Origin: Reinekea marina
GTDB lineage: Bacteria > Pseudomonadota > Gammaproteobacteria > Pseudomonadales > Natronospirillaceae
NCBI RefSeq assembly: GCF_030409715.1
Contig: NZ_JAUFQI010000001.1
Coordinates: 1,859,001 to 1,923,000 of the forward strand
Direction of reading: 5' to 3'
DNA length: 64,000 nucleotides
Shown here: in pieces, positions 45,676-54,425 of the stretch
How positions within the stretch are numbered: position 1 is the first letter of the stretch
Layout of the letters: every line of letters starts with the position of its first letter
Program-made: the position numbers and the translations under genes
Notes under the pieces: model-generated
Databases searched by the model: none
What the model was told of the DNA's origin: nothing
Seen by the model: only the letters and a program-made list of their open reading frames with translations

Positions 45676-47253
45676 ATGAGCCAGGTTAATATTCATCAGC
45701 ACAAAATACTGATTTTGGATTTCGGTTCGCAATACACGCAGCTGATAGCACGCCGTGTACGTGAACTAGGCGTATTTTGTGAAATTCGTGCTTATGATAT
45801 GTCCGATGAAGACATTAAAGCGTTCGCGCCTAAAGGTATTATCTTATCAGGTGGACCAGAGTCTGTCGGCGCGGCTGACAGCCCACGCGCTCCAGAAATT
45901 GTTTTTAACTTAGGGTTGCCGGTATTGGGGATATGCTACGGCATGCAAACCATGGCTGAGCAACTTGGTGGTGCAGTAAGCACTTCTAACGAGCAAGAAT
46001 TTGGATACGCTGAAGTTAAGGTAGAGCCCGCTGGCAAATTGTTAGCCGATCTTAAAGATCGCGAAACCTTGGGTGATTCGTTCTTAGATGTTTGGATGAG
46101 TCACGGAGATAAAGTTTCTGTGATGCCTGAAGGATTTGAATTAATGGCATCGACGCCTAGTTGCCCGATAGCCGCGATGGCAAATGATGAAAAGCAATTT
46201 TATGGCGTTCAATTTCATCCAGAAGTTACGCATACGTTGCAAGGATTAGAAATTCTTGAGCGTTTTGTGCGTACCTTGGCCGATTGCGATGCATTGTGGA
46301 CTCCAGCGAATATTATTGAAGATCAAATAGAAACAGTTCGACAGCAAGTGGGCGACCGAAAGGTATTGCTGGGTCTTTCTGGTGGCGTCGATTCTTCAGT
46401 GGTTGCGGCTTTGTTGCACAAGGCCATAGGCGATCAATTAACCTGTGTGTTTGTAGATAATGGTTTGCTTCGACTCAATGAAGGCGACCAAGTCATGAAG
46501 CTTTTTGCCGATAACATGGGCGTGAAGGTTATTAGAGCCAATGCTCAATCGCGTTTTTTAAATGCGTTAAAAGGTGAATCTGATCCAGAGGCAAAACGTA
46601 AAATCATTGGTCGTGAATTTATCAGTGTATTTGATGAAGAAGCCAGCAAAATTAAAGATGTAGACTTTTTGGCACAGGGTACTATTTACCCTGATGTTAT
46701 TGAATCGGCTGCCTCTAAAACCGGGAAAGCGCATGTTATTAAGTCGCACCATAATGTGGGCGGTTTACCCGATGATATGAAAATGGATTTGGTTGAACCC
46801 TTGCGTGAGTTATTCAAAGACGAAGTTCGCAAAATTGGGTTAGAGTTGGGCTTACCTTACGATATGGTTTATCGTCATCCGTTCCCAGGGCCTGGCCTAG
46901 GGGTTCGTATTTTAGGCGAGGTAAAAGAAGAGTACGCTGATATTCTTCGATTGGCGGATGCTATTTTCATGGAAGAGTTGCATAAAGCCGATTGGTACCA
47001 TAAAACTTCTCAGGCCTTTGCTGTATTTATGCCAGTGAAATCGGTCGGGGTTGTCGGAGATGCACGTCGTTATGAGTGGGTGATTGGAATTAGAGCGGTT
47101 GAGACAGTCGACTTTATGACGGCACATTGGGCGCACCTTCCTTATGAATTATTAGGCCGAGTCAGTAATCGAATCATTAACGAGATTAAAGGCGTGTCAC
47201 GCGTGGTTTATGATATCTCCGGGAAGCCGCCTGCAACCATTGAATGGGAATAA
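45676..47253 (+). CDS. guaA: GMP synthase (glutamine-hydrolysing)
   Basis: GuaA (525 residues) converts XMP to GMP using glutamine and ATP. The class I amidotransferase domain has [10 protein letters not shown] with the nucleophilic cysteine and the FHPEVTHT histidine-glutamate pair. The ATP pyrophosphatase domain has the P loop [10 protein letters not shown]. The C-terminus ends KPPATIEWE, as in the family. The length equals E. coli GuaA. Confidence 0.98.
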   Translation: MSQVNIHQHKILILDFGSQYTQLIARRVRELGVFCEIRAYDMSDEDIKAFAPKGIILSGGPESVGAADSPRAPEIVFNLGLPVLGICYGMQTMAEQLGGAVSTSNEQEFGYAEVKVEPAGKLLADLKDRETLGDSFLDVWMSHGDKVSVMPEGFELMASTPSCPIAAMANDEKQFYGVQFHPEVTHTLQGLEILERFVRTLADCDALWTPANIIEDQIETVRQQVGDRKVLLGLSGGVDSSVVAALLHKAIGDQLTCVFVDNGLLRLNEGDQVMKLFADNMGVKVIRANAQSRFLNALKGESDPEAKRKIIGREFISVFDEEASKIKDVDFLAQGTIYPDVIESAASKTGKAHVIKSHHNVGGLPDDMKMDLVEPLRELFKDEVRKIGLELGLPYDMVYRHPFPGPGLGVRILGEVKEEYADILRLADAIFMEELHKADWYHKTSQAFAVFMPVKSVGVVGDARRYEWVIGIRAVETVDFMTAHWAHLPYELLGRVSNRIINEIKGVSRVVYDISGKPPATIEWE

Positions 47254-47276
47254 CGATCTTCATTGTTTAATGCCCA

Positions 47277-47309
47277 GGGCCTGCATAAAGACTTGTAGGC
47301 CCATTTTTA
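47277..47309 (+). terminator. Terminator after guaA
   Basis: GGGCCT pairs with AGGCCC around a 14-nt loop and is followed by ATTTTTAA. Confidence 0.7.
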
Positions 47310-47334
47310 ACTCTAAACCCTAAGTTGAGCTCTT

Positions 47335-47823
47335 GTGAACAGTAAGCACGAACTTTACATGCAACGCGCGTTGGCATTGGCGCAACAAGCCGCCAGCGAA
47401 GGCGAAATTCCTATTGGTGCCGTTGTTGTTATAGAAGATCGTATCGTCGGCGAAGGCTATAATCAAACCATTCAACGCAGTGACCCAAGTGCTCATGCTG
47501 AGATGGTCGCTATTCGTGCTGCGGCGACACATATAAATAATCACCGATTGGTCAATTCTACGCTGTATGTCACCATTGAACCCTGTACAATGTGCGCCGG
47601 ATTGTTGGTTCATAGTCGAATTGAACAGCTAGTTTTTGGGGCGAGAGAACCTAAGGCTGGTGCCGTTTGTTCTGCGATGAATGTTAACGACCAGACTCAC
47701 TTCAATCACAATTTTCAAGTGATCGAAGGTGTTCTCGCTCAAGATTGCGCCCATGTTATGTCGAGCTTTTTTAAAGCCCGACGTCAACAGAAAAAAGCCT
47801 TAAAACAAAAGGGCACACTTTAA
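47335..47823 (+). CDS. tadA: tRNA(adenine34) deaminase TadA
   Basis: TadA (162 residues) makes inosine at the wobble base of tRNA-Arg. The zinc and catalytic motifs are present: HAEMVAIR with the catalytic glutamate, and PCTMCAG with two zinc cysteines. The length is normal. The start is GTG at 47335, with a weak ribosome site (GAG). Its position after guaA is not a fixed partnership. Confidence 0.95.
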   Translation: MNSKHELYMQRALALAQQAASEGEIPIGAVVVIEDRIVGEGYNQTIQRSDPSAHAEMVAIRAAATHINNHRLVNSTLYVTIEPCTMCAGLLVHSRIEQLVFGAREPKAGAVCSAMNVNDQTHFNHNFQVIEGVLAQDCAHVMSSFFKARRQQKKALKQKGTL

Positions 47824-47880
47824 GCGCATTTCTTGTTGGGCGAGCCAAATTAACGATCTTTATGATGAAATGAGGTTTTC

Positions 47881-49056
47881 TTGAGCACGCATACACTGAC
47901 GTTTAAGCAAAAATCGTTGCGCCTTTCTCCAATGTATTTGTTCTTTTTTACATTGTGGGGGGTATTTTTACCTTACTTGGGTCGATTTTTGTTGGCCCAA
48001 GGTCTATCAGAACAAGAAGTGAGCATTATCGCCGCCGTCGTGACGGGCGTGAACATGTTTGCCCCGTTCATGTTCAGTTACTTTTCTGACATGCTAGGCC
48101 GGCGTATGATTTTTATCCGGGCCGGTTATGTTATTTCCGGTGTTATGTATGCCGCAACGCTTTATGGCGAAGGTTTTTGGTATTTTTTAACGGTATTTGG
48201 CTTGTTAGCGACATTCTTAAGTGCCGTATTACCTCAAATGGAGGCCATTGCTTTAGATGTTTTAGGCTCTGAGAAAAGCCGTTATGGTCAAGTTAGGTTA
48301 TGGGGGAGTGCGGGTTTTGTCATCATTGTTTGGTTACTGGGAATTCTGTTAACTACCTATTCTGTGCGTATCTTACCGATCATTGGATGCAGCTTAACGG
48401 TGTTGATGTTTGCCTCCACCTTTTTTATCAAAGAAAAGCCTCGTAAAACCAAAGAGCAGCAAGCCGAAGATGCTACTTCTAACAGGGCTTTCAAAGTCGA
48501 TTGGTGGCAAGTGGTTGTATTATTGTTGGTGCTGATTTTTTGGCAGTTTGGCATGGCTCCTTACAATACGTTTTTCGATATTTATTTACAGCAGTTTGGT
48601 TATCCTGCCAGTACAATCGGGTTTCTGATGAGTTTTGGTGCCTTATGTGAAATTGCCGTGTTCTTTTTTATTGCCTCTTTCTTTAGGCGTTTCAGTGAAC
48701 GCAGCCTAATGACAGTCGCTTTGGCATTAACGGTTATCAGATGGCTAATGACCTATGCGTTGCCTGAATCTTTTATCGCATTAGTGTTCGCCCAGACGTT
48801 GCACGCGGCCACTTTTGGCGTGGTTCATTCTGTTGCTATTCATCGAATTGGGCATTTGTTTCCTGATAGCAAGGCTGGTTTAGGGCAGGGGCTATATGTT
48901 GCCATTGGCACAGGTTTTGGGTTATCAGTTGGTAATGTCTTAGCTGGGCTTATTTGGACAGGCAGTGGGGTTGTCTTTATTCAAGGCGCGATATGGGCGG
49001 TACTGGCTACATTGCTGACTTGGTTTGGGTTTAAAGACAATGAGCGCGCCAATTAA
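47881..49056 (+). CDS. MFS transporter, HcaT/PPP-like
   Basis: This 391-residue inner-membrane protein has about 12 predicted membrane segments and resembles the phenylpropionate-permease-like branch of the major facilitator superfamily. The start is MYLFFFTLWGVFLPYLGRFLLAQGLSEQEV. An MFS loop motif SDMLGRRMIF lies near residue 72. The second half contains FFDIYLQQFGYPASTIGFLMSFG. The substrate is unknown. The start is a TTG preceded by TGAGG. A bidirectional-looking hairpin overlaps its stop codon. Confidence 0.8.
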   Translation: MSTHTLTFKQKSLRLSPMYLFFFTLWGVFLPYLGRFLLAQGLSEQEVSIIAAVVTGVNMFAPFMFSYFSDMLGRRMIFIRAGYVISGVMYAATLYGEGFWYFLTVFGLLATFLSAVLPQMEAIALDVLGSEKSRYGQVRLWGSAGFVIIVWLLGILLTTYSVRILPIIGCSLTVLMFASTFFIKEKPRKTKEQQAEDATSNRAFKVDWWQVVVLLLVLIFWQFGMAPYNTFFDIYLQQFGYPASTIGFLMSFGALCEIAVFFFIASFFRRFSERSLMTVALALTVIRWLMTYALPESFIALVFAQTLHAATFGVVHSVAIHRIGHLFPDSKAGLGQGLYVAIGTGFGLSVGNVLAGLIWTGSGVVFIQGAIWAVLATLLTWFGFKDNERAN

Positions 49057-49069
49057 GTCGCGCTTTTTT
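49043..49069. terminator. Terminator overlapping the MFS stop, between convergent genes
   Basis: AGCGCG pairs with CGCGCT across a 10-nt loop containing the MFS stop codon, followed by TTTTTG on the forward strand. glgA ends 3 bp away on the other strand. Confidence 0.75.
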
Positions 49070-49071
49070 GT

Positions 49072-50568
49072 TTAAATCAATGGATGGCTACGCTTAGGTT
49101 TAGCCAAAGTATCACAATACATTTTTATATAGTGTTTTACTGATTTACTCCAAAGAAAACGTTGAGCCATGGCATTTGTTTGCATTTGCTGCCATAACAT
49201 AGGCTTCTCATGATATACATTCAAAAGCCTCATCGTTTCTTTCAGTAAGGCTTGCTCTGTGGGTTCTTCAAAGCAAAAGCCTGTTGCCGATTTAACATTG
49301 CGTTGTGCAGCCGACAACGGTGTTACCGAGTCTTTTAGACCGCCTGTGCTTCGTACTAGTGGCAATGTGCCATATCGCAGGCTATAAATTTGATTCAGTC
49401 CGCACGGTTCAAAAATAGAAGGCATCAAAAAAGCATCACCGCCAGCTTCCATTCGATGCGAAAGACCCACGTTATAGCCGTTTATAAATCGAACTTGATC
49501 GGGATATCGATGCTGGAGACGGTCGAGCTCATCGGCCAATTTTTTATCACCTGACCCAAGAATTGCGACTTGGCATTTGGAGAATTGAAGTAAATTCCAA
49601 AGCATGGGTATAAGAAGGTGAATGCCTTTTTGGTCGGTTAAACGGCATATAGCGACCAATAATGGCGTTTCTGAACTTTCTTCTAGCCCTAATTCCTTTT
49701 GCAAATTCGCTTTGTTAGCGCTTTTACCTGGGTCAGTCGGGGTGGCGTAATGATGATTCAAATGAGAGTCTTGTTCTGGATCCCATTGACTGTAATCGCA
49801 CCCGTTTAAAATGCCCGTTAACTGAGGTAACGCAGAAAACTTGAAATGAAGCCCATGGCCGCCTTCGGGAGTTATCAACTCAGCCGCATAGCCTGGACTG
49901 ACAGTGCTTACTGTGTCGGCAAAGCTTAACGCGCCTTTCAGCAGGTTAATTTGGCCGTGATCTTCAAAATCTTCTTGTTGGTAAAAACGCTCATGAATGC
50001 CCACCGTCTGATGCCAATGTGCTTGAGCATGGCCCTGATAGGCTGCATTGTGCAGTGTTAACACAGATCGGGTGTCTTTAAAAAAGTCGTCTCCTTTAAA
50101 GTGCTCCGCGAGATAAAACATAGCCATGGCAGATTGCCAATCATTGCCATGAACAATATCGGGTTGCCATTGTTCTGATTTAGCATAATGTAACGCGGCT
50201 TTTGATAAGATTGAAAACCTTAAAATGTTGTCATCATAGCCATGTTGGCCATCGTCATAGATGCCTAGGCGTTTAAAAGTAGGGTGCTCAATGGCAATGG
50301 TCGGTATAGAGTCGTGCTGACCCGCTCGGAAACTTATTTCACAGTCGTAAAAGGCGCTGAGTTCTAAATGGAGTTGAGTGCTTGGCCAAGATTCCCAATG
50401 CGTTTTAGTTGTTTCATAGGCGGGCATAACAATGCGGACATCGTGACCTAATGAAATAAGCGTTTTTGGCAACGCATAGGCAACATCGGCTAACCCACCG
50501 GTTTTAATTAAACCTTCAACTTCAGAAGCAATAAATAAAATCTTTAACGGTTGGCTAGATTTACTCAC
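49072..50568 (-). CDS. glgA: Glycogen synthase (ADP-glucose type)
   Basis: GlgA (498 residues) extends alpha-1,4-glucan chains from ADP-glucose. The N-terminal substrate loop KTGGLADVAYALP is present, followed by the GT5 fold with HGNDWQSAMA. The C-terminal half has ICRLTDQKGIHLL and the catalytic region EPCGLNQIYSLRYGTLPLVRSTGGLKDSV. The start is GTG with AGGAG upstream. It stands alone: no other glg gene is in the window. Confidence 0.94.
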   Translation of the reverse strand: MSKSSQPLKILFIASEVEGLIKTGGLADVAYALPKTLISLGHDVRIVMPAYETTKTHWESWPSTQLHLELSAFYDCEISFRAGQHDSIPTIAIEHPTFKRLGIYDDGQHGYDDNILRFSILSKAALHYAKSEQWQPDIVHGNDWQSAMAMFYLAEHFKGDDFFKDTRSVLTLHNAAYQGHAQAHWHQTVGIHERFYQQEDFEDHGQINLLKGALSFADTVSTVSPGYAAELITPEGGHGLHFKFSALPQLTGILNGCDYSQWDPEQDSHLNHHYATPTDPGKSANKANLQKELGLEESSETPLLVAICRLTDQKGIHLLIPMLWNLLQFSKCQVAILGSGDKKLADELDRLQHRYPDQVRFINGYNVGLSHRMEAGGDAFLMPSIFEPCGLNQIYSLRYGTLPLVRSTGGLKDSVTPLSAAQRNVKSATGFCFEEPTEQALLKETMRLLNVYHEKPMLWQQMQTNAMAQRFLWSKSVKHYIKMYCDTLAKPKRSHPLI

Positions 50569-50608
50569 GGTAACTCCTAGTGTCGAGCTGCAATAGGTAA
50601 GTGAAAAT

Positions 50609-50782
50609 TTATAAAATAATGGTGTCGGTGTGTGAAACAGTGATGCTTGTTAGAGCGTTTGGGTCTACGGCACTAAAGAATACGCCAGAATCCCATGGCT
50701 GGTCACGATTCATGTCATACATTACCGCCATGATGACTAATAAAATTACAATGGTCAGAAATAGAAAAAGTTTTAACTTCAT
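50609..50782 (-). CDS. Small single-span membrane protein of unknown function
   Basis: This 57-residue frame starts with a basic MKLK and a long hydrophobic helix (FLFLTIVILLVIMAVMY), then a short periplasmic-looking tail. I set the start at the ATG at 50782 because AAAGAG precedes it and the hydrophobic segment is then N-terminal. The forward-strand frame over the same DNA has no such features. The family is not recognised, and it may not be a gene. Confidence 0.45.
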   Translation of the reverse strand: MKLKLFLFLTIVILLVIMAVMYDMNRDQPWDSGVFFSAVDPNALTSITVSHTDTIIL

Positions 50783-50923
50783 AACTCTTTTTAAAATAAT
50801 TAATGAACCTGAAAGGATACGCAACTCAGGCGTTAAATCAAAGCAGTAATTTTTATACTTAAATGGGCGCTCAAAGTGCGAATTTACTTAAAAACGATGG
50901 TTAAATCGGTAATAAATTCTATA

Positions 50924-50937
50924 ACCCATTAATGGGT
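50924..50937. promoter_or_regulatory. Perfect 14-bp palindrome, possible operator
   Basis: ACCCATTAATGGGT is an exact palindrome 45 bp upstream of the gene at 50983, next to a TATTAT that could be its -10 box. A role as a repressor or activator site is inference. Confidence 0.4.
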
Positions 50938-50982
50938 GTCTGGTATTATATAGACTGTTTTTATTAGGGTAGAGGGTTTGTA

Positions 50983-51429
50983 ATGTCTAGCAGAAGTTTA
51001 ACGGCTGTTGTACTGGGTTTAGGGTTGTGTTCGGTGGTTGCAGCAGAGAATATCGTCTATTCAGCAACGGTTAAACAATTAAACGCACACGTATTATTTG
51101 ATCAAACTCTCGAAGGTTCTGGTCTGGTAACGGTCAAGCCAGACTCATTTACGCAGGCATCGGGCGATGTCGATGCGCTCAAACAGTGTTTATGGTCTGT
51201 TAATGTTAATCTCGAAGCTGAAAAGCCAGTGTTTAGCCCCGGAAAAATGATCTGTATTGGTCCCAAGCAAGAGGTTTTAGAAGCCATTCCTCAAGGAACC
51301 GTTGAAATGGAAGGCCAATGCCTTACGGATTCATGCAGTCAGTTTGAAGTTGCTGAAAATACCGCGGTCAGGTTAACTTTTAGCGCGCCTTTAGGCTTAT
51401 CACTCCAACCCAGAAACGAACGTAAATAG
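50983..51429 (+). CDS. Hypothetical secreted protein
   Basis: This 148-residue protein has an N-terminal signal peptide (SLTAVVLGLGLCSVVAAEN), so the mature chain is probably periplasmic. The mature part has four cysteines (in LKQCLWS, KMICIGP and CLTDSC) that could make two disulfides, and is predicted to be beta-rich. It ends in a basic NERK. I do not recognise a family. A 14-bp palindrome lies upstream and a perfect hairpin downstream. Confidence 0.65.
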   Translation: MSSRSLTAVVLGLGLCSVVAAENIVYSATVKQLNAHVLFDQTLEGSGLVTVKPDSFTQASGDVDALKQCLWSVNVNLEAEKPVFSPGKMICIGPKQEVLEAIPQGTVEMEGQCLTDSCSQFEVAENTAVRLTFSAPLGLSLQPRNERK

Positions 51430-51441
51430 TTTCCTGTTTAC

Positions 51442-51477
51442 TAACAAGCACTTTGAGTGTCACTTAAGTGCTTGTTA
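51442..51477. terminator. 12-bp stem hairpin between convergent genes
   Basis: TAACAAGCACTT pairs exactly with AAGTGCTTGTTA across a 12-nt loop, and its right arm includes the stop codon of the reverse-strand gene. There is no long T run, so it may act as a two-way transcript end. Confidence 0.6.
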
Positions 51478-52257
51478 ATCGTAAGATTGCTTCTTTTTCC
51501 AACTGTCTTGATCATCCACCATATGTTCCATTTGATCGGCCAGTTTTGCCGTACTTTGTTTAGAGGACTCTTCTCTGGATTCTCGCCAATCTTCTATTAA
51601 TTTATTTTGGCTGCTTTGAATGACTACCTGTTGCTGCTTAAATTGGTCTTTATGTTTAGATTCATCAATAGTTGAAAGGGCCTTTTGATAAGCGTTCTTT
51701 GCTTCGCGATACCTTTTTTCTTTAAGAAACGCTTTGGCGCTGAGTTCAAAAAACTCAACCGCCGTTTCATCCAGTTTAATTTCAACTTGCTGAAGCATTT
51801 TTTCAGCGTGGGCTTTATTTAATCGGCCGGTTTGGTAATTGCCCTTTACAAATTGATATAAAGATTTTAATAAACCTCGATAAATACTGGTTTGATCCGG
51901 CGTCAATAACACACTGGGAGCCTTTACCGGTCGGCTTTTTACTTGTTGTCGTTCAGTCGTAAGCTCATCAATTTCAAGCTGCAATTCTTCAGTTTTATAA
52001 GTTGAAATTGTCAGTTGGGTTTTTAAATTCTGAATAATAGCTTGGTAGAGGAAATCGCGTAATTCAGCTGAAAGGTAGTTGCCAGGCAATGTTCGCAATA
52101 GGTTGTTCAGGCGCTTCTTTTGAAGCACCAAAGAGCGAGCCCGATTATTTTTAGATTCCAAGGCACGATGACGTGCTTGAGATACCATCATTGCGATAAT
52201 GATCATTGAAAATACGGCAATAATGCCTACGGCAATGATGGTTGTTGTACTGTCCAT
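51475..52257 (-). CDS. Membrane-anchored coiled-coil protein of unknown function
   Basis: This 260-residue protein has one N-terminal membrane helix (TIIAVGIIAVFSMIIIAMMV). A coiled coil follows at about residues 78-110 (TYKTEELQLEIDELTTERQQV). Then comes a helical region with a TPR-like segment (FFELSAKAFLKEKRYREAKNAYQKAL). The C-terminus is charged and low complexity. I recognise no family. It is followed on the same strand, upstream, by another coiled-coil gene at 52368-52718, which could be a partner. Confidence 0.6.
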   Translation of the reverse strand: MDSTTTIIAVGIIAVFSMIIIAMMVSQARHRALESKNNRARSLVLQKKRLNNLLRTLPGNYLSAELRDFLYQAIIQNLKTQLTISTYKTEELQLEIDELTTERQQVKSRPVKAPSVLLTPDQTSIYRGLLKSLYQFVKGNYQTGRLNKAHAEKMLQQVEIKLDETAVEFFELSAKAFLKEKRYREAKNAYQKALSTIDESKHKDQFKQQQVVIQSSQNKLIEDWRESREESSKQSTAKLADQMEHMVDDQDSWKKKQSYD

Positions 52258-52367
52258 GCGTTTGCATTGCTCTTTATGTTAATACATAAGAGTTTAGCGG
52301 CTGATACTACGTAAAGTGAACAGTGAAAGGCAAAAAAAAGAAAATAACCGTTTAAAATGCTCGAAAT

Positions 52368-52718
52368 TTATTCATTCACCACGTTTAAATGCGGCGTAGC
52401 CTCCGTATTATCTTCAGATTGAGGACCATTTTGAGTTAGGTCGATCATAGTTTGACGTAATGCATCGAGTGCTTCACGTAATGACGACTCCTCTAATGTG
52501 AGCTTTTGGTGTTTTTCAGAGAGCTTGGATCCTTCCGTAACCTTAAGCTTAGCTTCCTCCCAATTGTCTTGCTCTAATAATTCAATGACTGAACTTTTAA
52601 GGTCTTCTAAAGACTCAGTTTCAACCAGTTTATCGAGTACGGCATCTAATTTTGAATTGAGCTTGAGCATTTCTTTGGATGCGTTAGCCATTTGCTCTCC
52701 TAGTGCTTTATAATTCAT
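52368..52718 (-). CDS. Small acidic coiled-coil protein of unknown function
   Basis: This 116-residue protein is acidic and almost wholly helical, with heptads (ALGEQMANASKEMLKLNSKLDAVLDKLV) and a short unstructured C-terminus. I chose the second ATG (52718) because GAGAG then lies 6 nt upstream; the first ATG has no spacing. There is no signal peptide. It lies 110 bp upstream of the coiled-coil gene at 51475-52257 on the same strand. The function is unknown. Confidence 0.55.
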   Translation of the reverse strand: MNYKALGEQMANASKEMLKLNSKLDAVLDKLVETESLEDLKSSVIELLEQDNWEEAKLKVTEGSKLSEKHQKLTLEESSLREALDALRQTMIDLTQNGPQSEDNTEATPHLNVVNE

Positions 52719-52816
52719 TGTCATCTCTCGCGTTATTGAGTGGTAAATTATACTGTATATTCATACAGCTAATTTCGCAAGCGCTAATATTTTTTTGTCT
52801 TCTGGGTGGTAAATTT

Positions 52817-53713
52817 ATGCGATTAAGCCAATTAAAAGCCCCCAGTCTTTCAGTTCGAATGTCTTTATGGCTATGGCTTCTCGCCGAAATATCCATTATT
52901 TACTTAATAACAAATCAAATTATTTGGGTTGTGATTGTTTTTTTCATGGGACCGCTAATAGCGATTGGCGCTTTGTCTATTGTTTCTGGCTTTATCATTA
53001 ACCCGATAAAACTTAATCTTAAATCGTTTCTGATGATGTGGTTTGGCGAATGGCTGAGCTTTATGGTGCTGTTTCGTGGGTTACAATTACTGCCTAAAAG
53101 GTGTCATATAAAGTCTAACGAAGTGGCGCATCGGCACGTTATTTTTGTGCACGGTTTTTTTTGTAATGCAGGCATGTGGGCTCCATTGGCGAGAAAATGT
53201 GAACGACTCCAATTCTCAACTTCGTTTGTCGAGATGACACAATTAACAGGCTCACTTGAAATGCTGGCCGATGAGTTACAAGTTGAAGTTAAGCGACTAA
53301 AAGATAAACATCCAAATACTGAAGTTTCCGTCGTTGCTTTCAGTATGGGTGGGCTTGCCGCTCGAGCTTGCCTGTTACGGTTTGAGCATATCCCATTCAG
53401 GCTTATTACGGTTCATTCCCCCCACAAAGGGACTCATTTAGCTTGGTTTTTCGCCCTGTTAGGCGCAAAAAATGCTCAGCAAATGGTACCGGGGTCAAAA
53501 TGGCTAACGCAGTTAGAAAGTAAAGATGCAGCGCGAGGCTACCCCTTTAATGTACTATGGTCAAAGCATGACACGATTGTGATGCCGGCGAAGTTAGCAG
53601 ATTATGGGCTTTCTAAAGATGAAGAAGAGGGCAAAGGGCATTTATTTGCGGCTATAGACTCTGAGTGTCATCAAATAATAGTTGAGACATTGTTAACCGG
53701 TTCAACTTACTAA
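52817..53713 (+). CDS. Membrane-anchored alpha/beta hydrolase (lipase-like)
   Basis: This 298-residue protein starts with two hydrophobic segments (about 15-70), followed by an alpha/beta-hydrolase domain. The oxyanion region is HVIFVHGFFCNAGMW, the nucleophile elbow is AFSMGGLAA, and the aspartate-histidine part is suggested by the later SKHDTIVMP and GHLFAA. The HSPHKGTHLAW loop resembles triacylglycerol-lipase families. The start at 52817 has GGTGG upstream; an upstream start would add a second hydrophobic extension without a ribosome site. The substrate is unknown. Confidence 0.75.
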   Translation: MRLSQLKAPSLSVRMSLWLWLLAEISIIYLITNQIIWVVIVFFMGPLIAIGALSIVSGFIINPIKLNLKSFLMMWFGEWLSFMVLFRGLQLLPKRCHIKSNEVAHRHVIFVHGFFCNAGMWAPLARKCERLQFSTSFVEMTQLTGSLEMLADELQVEVKRLKDKHPNTEVSVVAFSMGGLAARACLLRFEHIPFRLITVHSPHKGTHLAWFFALLGAKNAQQMVPGSKWLTQLESKDAARGYPFNVLWSKHDTIVMPAKLADYGLSKDEEEGKGHLFAAIDSECHQIIVETLLTGSTY

Positions 53714-53750
53714 AATCATTTTATTTACCGAAGTAACCAAGCCATAAATC

Positions 53751-54359
53751 ATGACAAGCGACGATTTTGATCAAAAAGTTAAAAAACAAATGGCAGGCCA
53801 TAAGCCAACGCTCCTAGAAACTGAAAAAAAGCATGCCGCTGTGTTATTGCCCGTGTCATTAAGTGGTGAGCCTTCCGTTATCTTAACGATTCGAGCCGCG
53901 CATTTAAAAAGCCACCCTGGTGATGTTTCTTTTCCTGGCGGTATGGTCGAATCGTTTGATGGCAGTATTGAGGCCGCTGCCTTACGAGAAACTCACGAAG
54001 AAATAAACTTAAAGCCTGATGATTTTCAAGTTCATGGCCGGCTATCATCCGCGTTATCTAAAAATGGAGTGGTTGTTCACCCTGTGGTTGGCACTATTAA
54101 AGATGCCAGCAGCTATTTAGCGAGTCCTGATGAAATTGCGAAAATATTTGAGGTACCTTGGCAGTTTTTTGCTGAAACGACGCCTGAGTTAACGCCTTTT
54201 AATCGTCACGGAATAGAAATTCAAGTGCCTCATTTTTATTATGAAGGTCATCACATCTGGGGGCTAACGGCGATGATTTTACTGGAATTTATTAATATTG
54301 TAGAAGGAACGCAATGGCCACTCCCGCCTTTTCATCAGTCAAAAGTGTATAGTCGCTAG
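53751..54359 (+). CDS. Nudix hydrolase, NudL-like (CoA pyrophosphatase)
   Basis: This 202-residue protein is a Nudix hydrolase of the NudL/YeaB group, which splits coenzyme A and its derivatives. The group signature LKSHPGDVSFPGGMVE precedes the Nudix helix ALRETHEEINL, where the catalytic glutamates lie. The rest (EIAKIFEVPWQFFAE) fits the family. It lies 37 bp after the hydrolase gene and may be co-transcribed. Confidence 0.85.
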   Translation: MTSDDFDQKVKKQMAGHKPTLLETEKKHAAVLLPVSLSGEPSVILTIRAAHLKSHPGDVSFPGGMVESFDGSIEAAALRETHEEINLKPDDFQVHGRLSSALSKNGVVVHPVVGTIKDASSYLASPDEIAKIFEVPWQFFAETTPELTPFNRHGIEIQVPHFYYEGHHIWGLTAMILLEFINIVEGTQWPLPPFHQSKVYSR

Positions 54360-54425
54360 TGGTTGAATTGACCCTATGTTAAGATTTATTGACGAAAGGA
54401 TTGTGGCAATGGCAATAGAGAGTTT

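Noticed and set aside
50601..50849. Forward open frame of 82 codons opposite the small membrane protein
   Set aside because: It has no ribosome site and no recognisable features; the reverse-strand frame is a better candidate.
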